Source of the DNA: Melastoma dodecandrum
Lineage: Eukaryota > Streptophyta > Magnoliopsida > Myrtales > Melastomataceae
Assembly: GCA_029817715.1 (NCBI GenBank)
Contig: JARUPY010000533.1
Coordinates: forward strand, 20,001-84,000
Reading direction: 5' to 3'
DNA length: 64,000 bases
The translations under genes and the position numbers were made by a program. This document shows positions 30,958 to 42,074 of this stretch, one piece after another; positions within the stretch are counted from its first letter, which is position 1, and every line of letters starts with the position of its first letter. Below the pieces are notes generated by a model, which was given only the letters and a program-made list of their open reading frames with translations, searched no databases and was not told the origin of the DNA.

Positions 30958-31015
30958 TACGTATTTAGTATACGTAGATATGGTGTTGTGGTGTTCATTT
31001 CCGGGGGTATGCCCC
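30958..31015 (+). other. 3'-UTR hairpins of LINE-4
   Basis: TACGTAT (30958-30964) pairs with ATACGTA (30970-30976); GGGG (31004-31007) pairs with CCCC (31012-31015). Sequence and spacing match LINE-1. Confidence 0.6.
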
Positions 31016-31075
31016 TGTGTCTGTACAGATTTTTATTGGGTTATAGAATATTACTTGTCACAAAAAAAAAAAAAA

Positions 31076-31099
31076 CCTAAACCCTAAACCCTAAACCCC
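31076..31099 (+). repeat. Telomere-repeat spacer, 24 bp
   Basis: CCTAAA followed by CCCTAAA units between the LINE-4 tail and LINE-5. The exact LINE-5 boundary is uncertain by a few bases because both sides are C/A-rich. Confidence 0.85.
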
Positions 31100-32213
31100 A
31101 CCCAACCCATTTTGTTTTTCCAGTTTCTCTCTCTAAGGGGGAGCATCTCTCTCTAGAGATTTGGGGAGCGGAACTTTGACCGGCCGCCACGGGGGCGTTC
31201 GGTCTCTGTTCGGAGTGGGTGAGGTGTCATTGGATTCGTCATTCCGAGAGCATTCTAACGACATATTGTGCATTTTCATCGGAGCAACGGTTGTGGAGTT
31301 ATCGGCGTTCAAAGTTTCGGTTGTCTCGGGAGGGGGGCCTCGGCCAGTCCGGCGCTTTGACCGGAGTTTCTGAATTCATTCAGTCTCCAATTGGGGTGTA
31401 TAATATATTGTTAGACTCGTCTTCTCAAGGCGGATCTAAAGATATATTGTGGGTTTGTGGTGGAGCATAGCGCTGGAAGATATCAACGGTGAAAGTTGCG
31501 GGGGCTACCCGATCTTCGCCCATATTTGAAAACGGATACCGAGTTCACAATACCTCCGTTTGAGGCTATGTCTTCTTCATTGCATTCCTCGTGTCGAGAG
31601 CTTTCTTTTGATATATTGTGGGTCCGTTCTGGAGCACCGGAGTGGCGGCTAGAGGCGTCGGAAGAGGGGACGGCGGCGGAAGAAGGCGGCTAGGGTTCCA
31701 GGTGCCACGTCAGCAGCCACGTTAGCGGCCACATCAGCGGACCCGTCATCAGCCACGTCAGCAGAGAGCACAGTCAGCAGCACCACGTCATCAGGTGACG
31801 TCATCGGATGACGTCAGCAGATCGAGTCGGGCTTCTAATGGGCCGGTTGTGGGCCCGGTTGGTGGGCCGGAGCGGGCCCGGAAGATGGGCCAGTAATGGG
31901 CCCGGAAGGTGGGCCGGGAGTGGCCCAAAACCCTGCCGGTTAACGGCGTCAACTGCCGGTCCTCGGCTCCGTCGCCGGTCAACGCCGGCGGTCAACGAAA
32001 TTCCGGCCGACCGGCCGGTTCAGGCGGACCGGTCTACCCAGACCGGTTCAGTCCGGTCCGGCCAGACCGGTCAACGGCCGGTCAACGCCAGTCAACGGCG
32101 GGTCAACGCCGGTCAATGGTAGTCCGGCGACTTTTCCGGGCAGTTTTCCGGCGACTTTTCCGCAGGCTTCCTATGCTGCGGGGCCTTCTTCTGGGGTGCT
32201 TCCGACATCAGAT
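31100..32213 (+). promoter_or_regulatory. 5' leader / putative promoter of lineage C
   Basis: Non-coding by appearance. From left to right: a CT-rich start, three diverged ~175-bp monomers (31229-31690), a region of CACGTCA/TGACGTCA motifs (31700-31820), a run of TGGGCC/GGGCCCGG motifs (31838-31925), and GGTCAACG/CCGGTTCAG repeats (31930-32120). TGACGTCA is the core of bZIP sites; TGGGCC is the core of site II (TCP) elements, which in plant promoters often pair with AAACCCTAA telo-boxes such as those in the adjacent spacer. Promoter function is inference. Confidence 0.5.
31229..31690 (+). repeat. Three diverged ~175-bp monomers in LINE-5 leader
   Basis: Each has a CTCGTC/TTCGTC-like start, the core ATATTGTG (31263-31270, 31444-31451, 31613-31620) and a following GGAGCA. 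Spacing of the cores is 181 and 169 bp. Tandem 5' monomers are known promoters in mouse L1. Confidence 0.6.
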
Positions 32214-33611
32214 ATGGCTGGTTTTGACCGTGATCTACGTTCTAAATCTTTCGCTGAGACTGTTCGGTCTTCCCGCCCGGAAGTGAAGCGAGTTGAGGTT
32301 GCTTTCGATTCAGATGGGAGCCTGATCATGCCGTTAGAGGTGGCGGAGGAGGGTAAGCGCTTATGGAAGAATACTCTGATTGGATACATCATTTGTCGTC
32401 GTCTGCCTATTGAGGTTATCAGCAGGACAGCTCGTCTCCTTTGGAATAAACAGGGCCTTCTGGATGTATGCGGAGTAGGACCTGGTATGTTTCTCATGCG
32501 CTTTGATTCTGACGAATCTTTTGATGCTATCTTGGAGCGAAGTGACTGGCACATTGTTGGTATTCCGATGGTGCTTCGGCGTTGGACTCCTGGCACCTCT
32601 ATGGAGGCTTTTGACCCGAAGCTCCTCCCTTTATGGGTCAGATTGCAGAACATTTCTGTCGAGTTCTTTCATTGGAACGGAGTGCAGTATATCGCGAGTG
32701 GTTTGGGAGTTCCTCTGCGCATTGATGCTAGGTCCTTTTCTCGAGGCAGTGTGGGCAGTGCTAGGGTGCAGATTGAGTGTGATTCCTCGTTGGACCTGCG
32801 CCAGTCTCTGAGGATTACTGATGTAGAGGACCTGAGTCGGGAAATTCATATTGCTTATGAATTTCGGCCGCCACGCTGTCAGTCCTGCGGTGTATTTGGC
32901 CATGGTTTTGAGCGTTGTCCACAGAATCCGGAGGCGGCTACTCGTACTGCTAAGCCAGTGGATAGGAGGTCTAGGAGGACCCGTGTACAGAGGCGGGCTG
33001 CTGTGGAGTCTCGAGATGGATTCATGGATGCGGGTGCTCCGGGGACCCGTGTGCCCGGGCCGCAGCTTACTACACCTATTCCCAGGGTACCAGAGGTGAT
33101 TGAACGCTCAGTAAATGCCTTTCAGGCATTACAGGATGCTGATGAGGAGGGAGAGATACGGCCTGATATCACGATTGGAGAGGAGGGTGTTGCTGGGGTA
33201 GAGTTGGTACACGACCTTGGAGATATGGATGCATTGGGAGACCCCTCTCGTGCTATTGTTCTGTATGAGGGACAGACGGATCTGACTGATGTTACCCCGT
33301 CGGAGGAGGAGCGACTAGATGCTCTGGCACTCACTGTTGTTACTGAGCTTCCATCTGATAAGGGGAAGCAGCAGGTTGTACAGGCTGGGTCTTCTGAGTC
33401 CTTGGGTAGTTGTGCTCTCAACAAGGAGAAATCCTTGAGTTCTGATTTTTATGCGGACATGCGTGCTTATGGAGATGATACTGCTGATGCTGATTCTCGT
33501 CCTTCGTCTAAGTTGACGAAGAAAGAGAAGAAAAAGGAAAAGCAGGCTAAGCAGGTTCAGGAGGCGCCGCCACTGGTGCCTTCTGGGAGGTCCCGTGGGG
33601 CCTCTAGGTGA
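32214..33611 (+). CDS. LINE-5 ORF1, intact DUF4283/CCHC protein
   Basis: A 465-residue ORF1 protein without breaks, expected to bind element RNA. MAGFDRDLRSKSFAETVRSS opens it, followed by the DUF4283-like region (MFLMRFDSDESFDAILERSD; VGIPMVLRRWTPG; FFHWNGVQYIASGLGVPLR). The CCHC knuckle is at C222, C225, H230 and C235. An Arg-rich patch (DRRSRRTRVQRR) follows, then an acidic linker. The C-terminus has SCALNKEKSLSSDFYADMRA and a Lys-rich tail (KKEKKKEKQ). Its sequence is clearly diverged from the LINE-2/LINE-3 ORF1 but collinear. It lies 11 bp before ORF2. The frame is also open upstream of this ATG for more than 60 codons. Confidence 0.9.
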   Translation: MAGFDRDLRSKSFAETVRSSRPEVKRVEVAFDSDGSLIMPLEVAEEGKRLWKNTLIGYIICRRLPIEVISRTARLLWNKQGLLDVCGVGPGMFLMRFDSDESFDAILERSDWHIVGIPMVLRRWTPGTSMEAFDPKLLPLWVRLQNISVEFFHWNGVQYIASGLGVPLRIDARSFSRGSVGSARVQIECDSSLDLRQSLRITDVEDLSREIHIAYEFRPPRCQSCGVFGHGFERCPQNPEAATRTAKPVDRRSRRTRVQRRAAVESRDGFMDAGAPGTRVPGPQLTTPIPRVPEVIERSVNAFQALQDADEEGEIRPDITIGEEGVAGVELVHDLGDMDALGDPSRAIVLYEGQTDLTDVTPSEEERLDALALTVVTELPSDKGKQQVVQAGSSESLGSCALNKEKSLSSDFYADMRAYGDDTADADSRPSSKLTKKEKKKEKQAKQVQEAPPLVPSGRSRGASR

Positions 33612-33622
33612 TTTGTTGATTT

Positions 33623-36600
33623 ATGATGATGCCTATGTTCGGAGCGTGGAATGTGCGCGGCTTCAATGACCCCTTACATGTCAGCGAGGTTCGCAGGCTC
33701 ATTTCCATTCATAGGTTATCTTTGTTTGCTCTTCTTGAGACTAGGGTGCGGGCTTCGGTTGAATCGCGGAGTCAGAGTGCGTTCTTATCTTCTTGGAGAT
33801 ATGTAGTTGCCCATGGTGCATCTGTGACTGGAAGGATTTGGGTTTGTTGGGATCCCTCTCGTGTACAGGTGGACGTGGCTGATATTAACCCTCAGTGGGT
33901 GCATGCTAGGGTTACTTTCATTGCGACAGGCGTATCTTTTCAGATTACGTTTGTGTATGGTCTGAATGATGCCACCGGTCGACGTTCTCTCTGGAGGTTC
34001 TTGCGTGAGGCTTCCACTCGATATGTTGGGGAGCCCTGGTGTGTTATTGGCGATATGAATGCTGTACGGACACCGTATGAGCGGCAGGGTGGGGACTTGA
34101 GTTGGCACGGAGTGGATGAGGAGTTCGATGTTCCAGTCAGGGATGCGGAGTTAGAGGATCTTCGGTCTACCGGAGAGTTTTTCACATGGACGAATCGTAG
34201 GGATGATGCCATTCTCCGGAAGTTGGATAGGGTGATGGTGAACATGCGATGGTTGAGCGACTTCTCAGATTCTTTGGCCCGGTTTTTTGCTCCTGGTTGC
34301 TCGGATCATTCTCCGTGCTTAGTGTGGCTCATGCAGAGAACACAGGGGTGCCGTGTTCCGTTCAAGTTCTTTGAATTCTGGATTTAGGGTTTAGGTTTAG
34401 GGTTTAGGGATGAGACTATCCGGTATTTCAGCATGTTATTCACAGTGGTTCCGCGAACAGCATCGATTGATAGGGATATGATACGGGAGGTTTTATTTGG
34501 GACTGTGTCGTCAGAGCAGTCTGTTGCCCTGGTGGCCCCTGTTTCTGTGGAGGAGGTGCGCAAGGCGATGTTTCAGCTTGGCCGTCACAAGGCACCTGGA
34601 CCGGATGGATATACGACAGAGTTCTTCAGGGGATCCTGGGAGGTTGTGGGAGCGCTGGTTACGGAGGCAGTGCAGGATTTTTTTACTCGGGGTCGTCTTC
34701 TTCGTGAGGCGAATACCACTATTATATCGCTCATTCCGAAGAAAGCGAATCCGACGGCATTAACGGATTTCAGGCCTATCTCGTGTTGTAACACGGTGTA
34801 CAAGTGCATTACTCGTATACTGGCGACGCGAGTTAGGGAGGTGCTTCCTGGTATCATAGGTTCTGAGCAGTCGGCGTTTATACCCGGACGACGCATTGTG
34901 GATAACATTATGGTAGCACACGAGATCATTAGGGGCTATCATACGGAGAGGAGTCCCCCGCGGTGTGCATTGAAGATTGATATCCATAAGGCATATGACT
35001 CGGTCGAGTGGGATTTCTTACGGGCGGTACTGGAGTGTTTCGGTTTTCCGAGTTCGTTCATCTGGCTCATCATGGAGTGTGTAACTACGGCCAGATTCTC
35101 TATCAGCATTAACGGGGAGCTACAGGGTTTCTTCAGTAGTTCCAGGGGCCTTCGTCAGGGATGCCCTTTGTCGCCGTATCTCTTTGTGATGGTCATGGAA
35201 GTATTATTTGGCATGTTGAGGAAGACTGCGGAGACATCTGATTTTGGATTTCATTCTCGTTGTCGGAAGGTACGATTGTCTCACTTATGTTTTCCGGATG
35301 ATCTTCTCATTTTCTCTTGTGGGAGACCTTCGTCGGTGCGTTGTGTATTGGAGACATTATCTAGATTCGGGGATCAATCTGGATTGAGGATAAGCGCACA
35401 AAAGAGTGAGATCTTCTTTGGTGGAGTCTCGGGGGATGTGCAGGCACAGATTCTGGCTGATTCTGGTTTTACACGGGGGGAGTTACCGGCTAGGTATCTT
35501 GGAGTGCCCCTTATTACGAGGAGGCTAACCTCGGAGGATTGTTCGCCGTTAGTGGATGCTATTGCTAGCAGGATTTGCCACTTGACGAGTAGACACTTAT
35601 CGTATGCTGGGAGGCTACAGCTAGTGAGCTCGGTACTATTCGCGACTCAGACGTACTGGTCGTCTATATTTCCACTACCGATGTCGGTTTGCAAGCGGCT
35701 GGAGCAGCTCATGTCGCGATTTTTGTGGTCGGGTCCATCGATGGACCACCACAAGGCAAAGGTAGCTTGGCAAACAGTGTGCAGGCCAAAGGAGCAGGGA
35801 GGGCTTGGCCTTAAGCAGGTCACAGAGTGGAACCGAGCGGCGATGCTGAAGCACATTTGGCACCTCTTATCGGATCCAGAGGACTCAGTATGGGCTCGCT
35901 GGGCTAGGACGTATCTCTTGAAGGGAGAATCCTTTTGGCAGGCTCGGCAGCCGGATAGGTGCTCCTGGATCTGGAGACGACTACTGGCACTGAGGCACCT
36001 TGTTCGACGACTCATTTCTTGGCGCATGGGGGATGGCAGCAGGATTTCCTTCTGGTTTGACACGTGGTCCCCATTGGGTCCTTTGGTGGATGTCTTTGGG
36101 CGTGAGGATATCGAGCGCTCCAGGATCCCTTCTAGGATCTCAGTGGCGGATTTCTTTGCTGATTCGAATTGGCGGAGCTACATTGAGGGAGGTGATGTGC
36201 GTATTCATCGGCATAGGCGAGCGTGCTTTGACAGATTGCGCGAGCTGCTACCTGCCGGTTGTTATCCATTATCAGGTACTTCTGATCGGGTTATCTGGTC
36301 TTTACGTCCTGATGGAGATTTTACTATCGCCTCTGCATGGAGACATATCCGTAAGGATCACCAGGTTGTTCCTTGGGCTAGTTTTATCTGGGCTAAGGGT
36401 ATGTAGCCGCGGTTCTCGTTCATCCTCTGGTTGTAAGTTCAGGGGAGGCTATACACTTCCGACATGTTATTCAGCCTAGGGGTTTCATCTTCATCTACAT
36501 GTGCACTTTGTGGTTCGAGGCGAGAGAGGTTAGACCACCTTTTCTTTACATGCAGTTATTCAGCGGAGGTTTGGTTGTATACTGTTGGTCGGGATGTTGC

Positions 36601-36810
36601 GCCGAACTTTCCGCGAAGGCGGTCTGCTATAACTGAGTTGTTGTTCTCGCCGGCTGGGGTCACACTTCGAAGGCGTCCATCTTTTGTTCGGATGCTGGGA
36701 GGATGCGTTTATTTCTATGGATAGAGCGGCACAAGCGCAGGGCTGGCGAGCGTTTGCTTCCTCCTAGGACACTTGCCTCACTTATTCTTTCCTCACTACC
36801 TCGGTCGTAG
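33623..36810 (+). pseudogene. LINE-5 ORF2, split by telomere repeat and stops
   Basis: The endonuclease domain is intact (33623-34384): FGAWNVRGFND, LLETR, IGDMNAV and CSDHSPC. It is ended by a TAG created inside the TTTAGGG filler at 34383-34409, so a 254-residue endonuclease-only peptide is encoded. After the filler the same frame resumes with RT (34433-36406), whose catalytic motif is FPDD. Stops at 36404 and 36432 and a frameshift near 36714 break the zf-RVT end. The natural stop position is 36808-36810. The linker between endonuclease and RT present in LINE-9 is missing. Confidence 0.88.
34383..34409 (+). repeat. (TTTAGGG)n filler inside LINE-5 ORF2
   Basis: TTTAGGG, TTTAGG, TTTAGGG, TTTAGGG in G-strand orientation replace about 437 bp of ORF2 (LINE-9 positions 54567-55003). 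It is 13 bp longer than the LINE-4 version, so the repeat tract changed length after the two copies separated. Confidence 0.92.
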
Positions 36811-36943
36811 TGTGATACTTTATTTGGTTACGTATTTAGTATACGTAGATATGGTGTTGTGGTGTTGATTTTCGGGGGTATGCCCCTGTGATCTTTTTAC
36901 AGATTTTTATTGGGTTATAGAATATTACTTGTCAAAAAAAAAA

Positions 36944-37178
36944 CCCTAAACCCTAAACCCTAAACCCTAAACTCTAAAAAACCATAGACCCTAGACCCTA
37001 GACCCTAAATCCAAAACCCTAAACCCTAAAAACCCTGAAACCCTAAAACCCTAAAACCCTAAACCCTAAACCCAGATTTCAAAAAAAACCCTAAACCCTA
37101 AACCCTAAAAACCCTGAAACCCTAAAACCCTAAACCCTAAACCCAGATTTCAAAAAAAAAAACCCTTAACCCTAAACC
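36944..37178 (+). repeat. Degenerate telomere spacer, ~235 bp, with duplicated segment
   Basis: The longest internal telomere tract. It has canonical units, then CCCTAGA units, then a segment of extra-A units ending CCCAGATTTC plus an A-run. That segment occurs twice (ending near 37089 and 37162). The tract ends CCCTTAACCCTAAACCC at LINE-6. Confidence 0.9.
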
Positions 37179-38523
37179 CGGAGGAGGTGCACACACAGAT
37201 TTTGGCTGCTTCTGGATTTGGCCGAGGGGAGCTTCCAGTTCGTTATCTTGGAGTGCCTCTTATTACTAGGAGGCTATCTTCAGAGGATTGCACGCCGTTG
37301 GTGGATGCCATTGCTAGTAGGATTTGTCATTGGACTAGTAGACATCTGTCGTATGCTGGGAAGCAGCAGTTAGTGAACTCGGTGTTATTTGCGACTCAGA
37401 CATATTGGTCGTCTGTATTTCCACTGCCAATGTCGGTTTGCAGGCGGTTGGAGCAGCTCATGTCGAGGTTTTTGTGGTCGGGTCCATCGATGGACCACCA
37501 CAAGGCCAAGGTAGAGTGGAGTACCATATGCAGGCTGAAAGCGTAGGGTTGGAACCGAGCGGCGATGCTGAAGCACATTTGGCACCTCTTCTCGAATCCG
37601 GAGGACTCCGTATGGGCTCATTGGGTGATGACGTATCTTCTGAGAGGCAAGTCATTTTGGTAAGTGAGGCAGCCGGATAGGTGTTCTTGGATTTGGTGAC
37701 GTTGAGGTACCTTGTCCGAAGACTTATCTCATGGCGTACGGGTGATGGGAGTAGGATCTCCTTCTGGTATGATTCTTGGTCTCCATTGGGCCCTCTGGTG
37801 GAGATCTTTGGAGGTGAGGAGATCGAGCGGTCTGGGATTCCTTATACTGTTTCTGTGGCGGATTTCTTTTTGGATTCGAGCTGGCGGAGTTATGTTCATG
37901 ACAGTGATATGAGGATTAATCGGCATAGGCGTGCGTGTTTTGACAGGCTATATGAGCTCCTGCCGGTTAGATGTTACCCATCACCAGGTATACCTGATAA
38001 GGTTGTCTGGTCCTTACGGTCCGATGGCGTTTTCACTATTGCTTCTGCATGGAGGTATATTTGCAGCGAGTATGAGACTGTTCCTTGGGCTAGTTTTGTC
38101 TGGTCTAAGGCTTTGTTGCCACGGTTCTCCTTTGTTCTCTGGCTGGCCGTTCAAAGAAGGCAATACACTTCGGATATGCTCTTTTCTCTGGGTATTTCTT
38201 CTTCTTCGACTTGTGCTTTATGTGGATTGAGAAGAGAGCGATTCGACCACCTATTCTTCACATGCTCATACTCAGCGGAGGTATGGCAGTACACTCTTGG
38301 TCGACTTGTGGCGCCGAATTTTCCACGTAGATTCAGCGCCATAATTAATTTGCTAGTCACACCAGTTGGAGCCACCCTACGACATCGTCAGCCCTTCATT
38401 CGAATGTTTGCTGGATGTGTTTATTACGTGTGGATGGAACGTAATAAGCGTCGCATAGGCGAGCGTATGTTGCCTCTCAGGACACTGGCTACATTTATTC
38501 TTGCGTCATCGCCACATACATAG
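37179..38523 (+). pseudogene. LINE-6 ORF2 C-terminal fragment
   Basis: Encodes the end of the RT (LPVRYLGVPLITRRLSSEDC) and the zf-RVT region (CALCGLRRERFDHLFFTC near 38215-38265). A stop or frameshift occurs near 37544 with loss of about 30 bp relative to LINE-10, another near 37662, and a further loss near 37700. From 37681 the frame is open to the natural stop at 38521-38523. No catalytic RT motif is retained. Confidence 0.85.
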
Positions 38524-38659
38524 ATTGATCTACTTGTTTTAGTATGTATATGGGGTATACGTTAGTTTCGTGACAGCTTGATTTCCAGCGGTATGCCCCT
38601 GCGGTTTTTGTACAGACTATTTCTTATGGGTTATGGACTATTACTTATAAAAAAAAAAA
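37179..38659 (+). mobile_element. LINE-6: 5'-truncated telomeric LINE, lineage C (LINE-9/10 type)
   Basis: Starts within the RT thumb region at GGAGGAGGTGCA, equivalent to 56028 in LINE-9 and 57982 in LINE-10, with CCC microhomology to the telomere. It ends in an 11-A tail (38649-38659). It is closer to LINE-9 and LINE-10 than to LINE-1, LINE-4 and LINE-5. Confidence 0.9.
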
Positions 38660-38706
38660 CACTCTAAACCCTAAACCCTAAACCCTAAACCCCAAACCCC
38701 AATCCC
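38660..38706 (+). repeat. Telomere-repeat spacer, 47 bp
   Basis: CACTCTAAA, then three CCCTAAA units, then CCCCAAA variants up to the start of LINE-7. Confidence 0.85.
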
Positions 38707-41700
38707 ATTAGAAGGAAGCAAAAAGTTTCATGGGCAAGAATAAGATTGGTGTTATGGGTCTTCTGGAAACAAAAATCAGAAGAAGTTTTCTATAGAGCAT
38801 GAATAGGAAGCTGGAGGTCGGTTGGAAAGCAGTTATGGCCTATGGGGATAGGGATACTGGACGTATTTGGGTGTTATGGGACTCGGTGAAGTGGAGAGTT
38901 GATATTGTTTCAGTGAATTCGCAGTGGGTGCATTGTGCTATTCAGCAAAATTATGGTAATGATGAGATGTATGTCACGTTTGTATATGGGGAGAATGATG
39001 GTGGTGCCAGGAGAGACCTTTGGAACTTCCTTGAAACGGCACAGGTAAATGGACTCCCTTCGTGCGTCCTTGGGGACTTTAATGCTATAAGGAGGATATT
39101 TGAGAAAAGAGGAGGATGTCCCCGGTGGACTGAGCAGGATGAAGTGTTGGATGATACACTTAGGAAGGCTGGTTTGGATGAATAGGAGGGATCCACCAAT
39201 CCATTGCAAGCTGGACAGAATTTTGGTTAACCAGGAGTGGTTGGAAGCATACCCAAATTCCAACGCTTTCTTTCACCTGCCAATGACTTCAGACCACTCT
39301 CCGAGTGTGATGCAACTTAGGGATAGGGTTGGCAGGAGGCCCCCTTTAAATATTTTGACTTCTGGAAGGAGATACCGGGTTACCAAGAGGTTATAGACTC
39401 TGCATGGCAAATATCTTGCTATGGCACTAGGAGGTATACACTATGCGGGAAAATGAAGTCAAATGCAAGTTGAAGGAATTTAAGAAAGACAAAGCATATG
39501 GTATCTCGAGGAGGGTAAAACAAGCTCGTGAGGAACTTCAGCATTGGAAGAGCTAAATCTCACTGATCCGGTAACAAAAACGTTAAATGCTGAGGGTGAT
39601 GTTCTTATTGAAAAGGAGCAGATAATCCAGAAAATAGTCAGCCACTTTCAGCATCTATACGGTGTTTCTACCACACAAATTTCTGATGATCATTCGGAGA
39701 TGTTCCGAGGGATGGTGCAGGCCACTGTAAACCCCATGCAGAGTATGTTCCTTGCCGCGCTTGTTATGGAGGACGAGATCGTAAGCGCTCTATTTTCCCT
39801 CAAAAAGGGCAAAGCCCCAAGTCCAGATGGCTTTCCACCTGAATTTTTCTATGCGTCATGGGAGAAAATACGCACGGATGTTATTGACGCAATCCAGGAA
39901 TTTTTCTCTAATGGTCGTATGCTGAGGCAGATCAATACCTCTGCAATTACACTCGTGCCTAAGTCAAAGTATACGACCAGGGTGGCTGATTATAGGCCGA
40001 TATCCTGTTGTAACACTGTTTACAAGTGCATCTCTAAAGTGTTGGCAGACAGGCTTCGGAGTCTAATAGGTAGTGTTGTGGGTTCGGCCCAGTCTGCTTT
40101 CATGCCGGGAAGGAAGATTGTTGATAATATTATGCTAGCGCAGGAGCTAATCCACGGCTATGGTACCAGAAGGGGGCCTAAAGGCTGTGTCATGCAGATG
40201 GATATTGCTAAGGCATTTGATTCGCTGGAATGACGGTTTATAAAATGCACACTGAAGGCTTTTGGATTTCCTAGTATTTTCACAAGCTGGGTCATGGAGT
40301 GCATAACAACCCCCACCTCTTCTATAAATGTTAATGGCGAACTCCACGGGTTTATACGACACTTTAGAGGTTTAAGGCAGGGAGACCCTCTATCTCCTTA
40401 TTTGTTTGTGCTTAGCATGGAAATCTTATCTTGCCAGTTGAGGAGGGTTGCACTCACCCCGGCTTTCAAATTCCACTGGAGATGCGAGAAAACTCACATT
40501 ACACACTTGTTTTTTGCGGATGATATTCTCCTGTTCACGAGGCCTGATATTACCTCTATATCAATGTTCATGGATGCCTTAAATAATTTTGCTTCCTGGT
40601 CAGGATTTTCTGTTAGTAATGCAAAGATAAATTCTACTTGTCTAGATCGGCAGAGGCAATAGAGATGCAGATCTCTGAGACAACAGGCCTGGCTAAGGGG
40701 GACCTCCCCTTTAGGTACCTTGGAGTTCCGCTTTCTGCAAATAAGCTTACTTATCTCGACTGTGTACCGTTGATAGATGCAATCGCCAAGAGGATTAAAG
40801 GATGGTCGGAAAGGAGCTTGTCGTACCCGGGCAGAATTCAATTGATCCAATCAGTGTTGTTTGCTATACAGACTTATTGGTCTCTAGTTATTCCACTCCC
40901 ATGTAGAGTTTGCTATAAGATAGACTCCTTCATGTCCAAATTCTTGTGGGCACATGGTAGAGCCAAAGTAAGCTGGACTAAAGTATGCAAGCCAAAGGCA
41001 GAAGGAGGGCTTGGCCTTAAAAGACCTCTACTTTAGAATAAGATTGCAATGCAAAAGCATGTCTGGAACATTCTTGAAGGGGATGACTGTAACATATGGA
41101 TTGCATGGGTAAAGCAGAATAAACTGAAAGGGCGATCCATCTGGAGGGTTACAAAACCGTCAAACTGCTCGTGGATGTGGAATAATATTCTATCAGCAAG
41201 GCACATGATGAGGCCATTAATATCATGGAGAATGGGTGATGGTAGTCGTATTTCCTTCTGGGATGACAATTGGATAGGTGGTGGAGCGATCTGTAATCGG
41301 TTTACTGCGGATGAGATAGCCCAGTCCTGTATCAATCCAATTGCTTCTGTCAATGATGTGCTACAATCTGAGGTGTGGAGATCCTTTAGCGAAGGGAATG
41401 CGGTTGGGGGTGCCACACCTATTTTTAGGTTTCTTCAAAACAGCCTTACTAATATGTCGTGTTTAAGGGAAGGAACGACTGATACCCCGTTATGGAAAGG
41501 TGGGAAATTCAGCATATCCAGAGTTTGGCTTAACCAAGCCTGCGGAGGAGATAAATACCAGTGGGCCGACTGGGTTTGGCAAAAAAACTTCCCAGTGAGG
41601 ACTTCGTTTATATTGTGGCTAACGGCGAAGGGAAGGCTGCGAACGGCAGATTTCTGGTCTAAAATTGGGATAAGGGATTCGCCGATGTGTGCCAATTGCT

Positions 41701-41993
41701 CTGTTGCGGTTGAAACAACAGACCATGCCATTTTCCAATGTCCCTAAGTTAAGCGAGTATGGAGAGTTATAACAAGAGAATGTGAATTCCCAGGATGGCC
41801 AGATACGTGTGAAGATGCTCTGCTACTACTCGGACAACTGTGGAAGCCAAAAGGGGGAAGTCGGATTGTGAGAATCTGCATGCTAACCATCTATTATGTA
41901 TGGATAGCAAGGTGCAATGCTGTAAATGGGGGTGGAGTGCTTAGCCCATGGTCTGTAGCTATCAGAGTCATAAGCTCGATGGGAGCGCTGTGA
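38707..41993 (+). pseudogene. LINE-7 ORF2, multiply broken
   Basis: APE remnants (GLLETKIRR region, LGDFNAIR, TSDHSP) are interrupted by an early stop near 38790, a deletion near 39183 and a larger deletion near 39545 that removes the endonuclease-RT linker. The RT retains VADYRPISCCNTVYKCISK, AFMPGRKIVDN and MQMDIAKAFDSLE. It then has TGA at 40231 (expected Trp), FADD near 40516, a frameshift near 40650 and stops at 41034 and 41745. The zf-RVT (CANCSVAVETTDH) is near 41690. The natural stop is 41991-41993. Confidence 0.85.
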
Positions 41994-42074
41994 CTGAGAA
42001 AAAGTGGTGCCTGGAAGGAGGGTATGCGTTTCTGGATGAAGAGAAGATGACTTACATCGGAAGGAGGCATATTT

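Larger units (their letters stand above)
26066..31075 (+). mobile_element. LINE-4: telomeric LINE, lineage C, internally deleted
   Basis: Contains part of the 5' leader, ORF1, ORF2 and a 14-A tail (31062-31075). Relative to LINE-5 and LINE-9 it has lost about 284 bp of endonuclease near 28329, and about 437 bp between endonuclease and RT near 28524, the latter replaced by TTTAGGG repeats. LINE-5 shares the second lesion, so the two descend from one damaged copy by transposition or segmental duplication. No ORF3. Confidence 0.9.
31100..36943 (+). mobile_element. LINE-5: longest lineage-C element, with full 5' leader
   Basis: Contains an 1.1-kb leader, an intact ORF1, a damaged ORF2 and a 10-A tail (36934-36943). 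The leader opens with a CT-rich TTTCTCTCTCTAAGGGGG segment reminiscent of the LINE-2 and LINE-8 starts, so the 5' end is probably complete. It is very similar to LINE-4 from the leader onward and shares the TTTAGGG-filled internal deletion. Confidence 0.9.
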
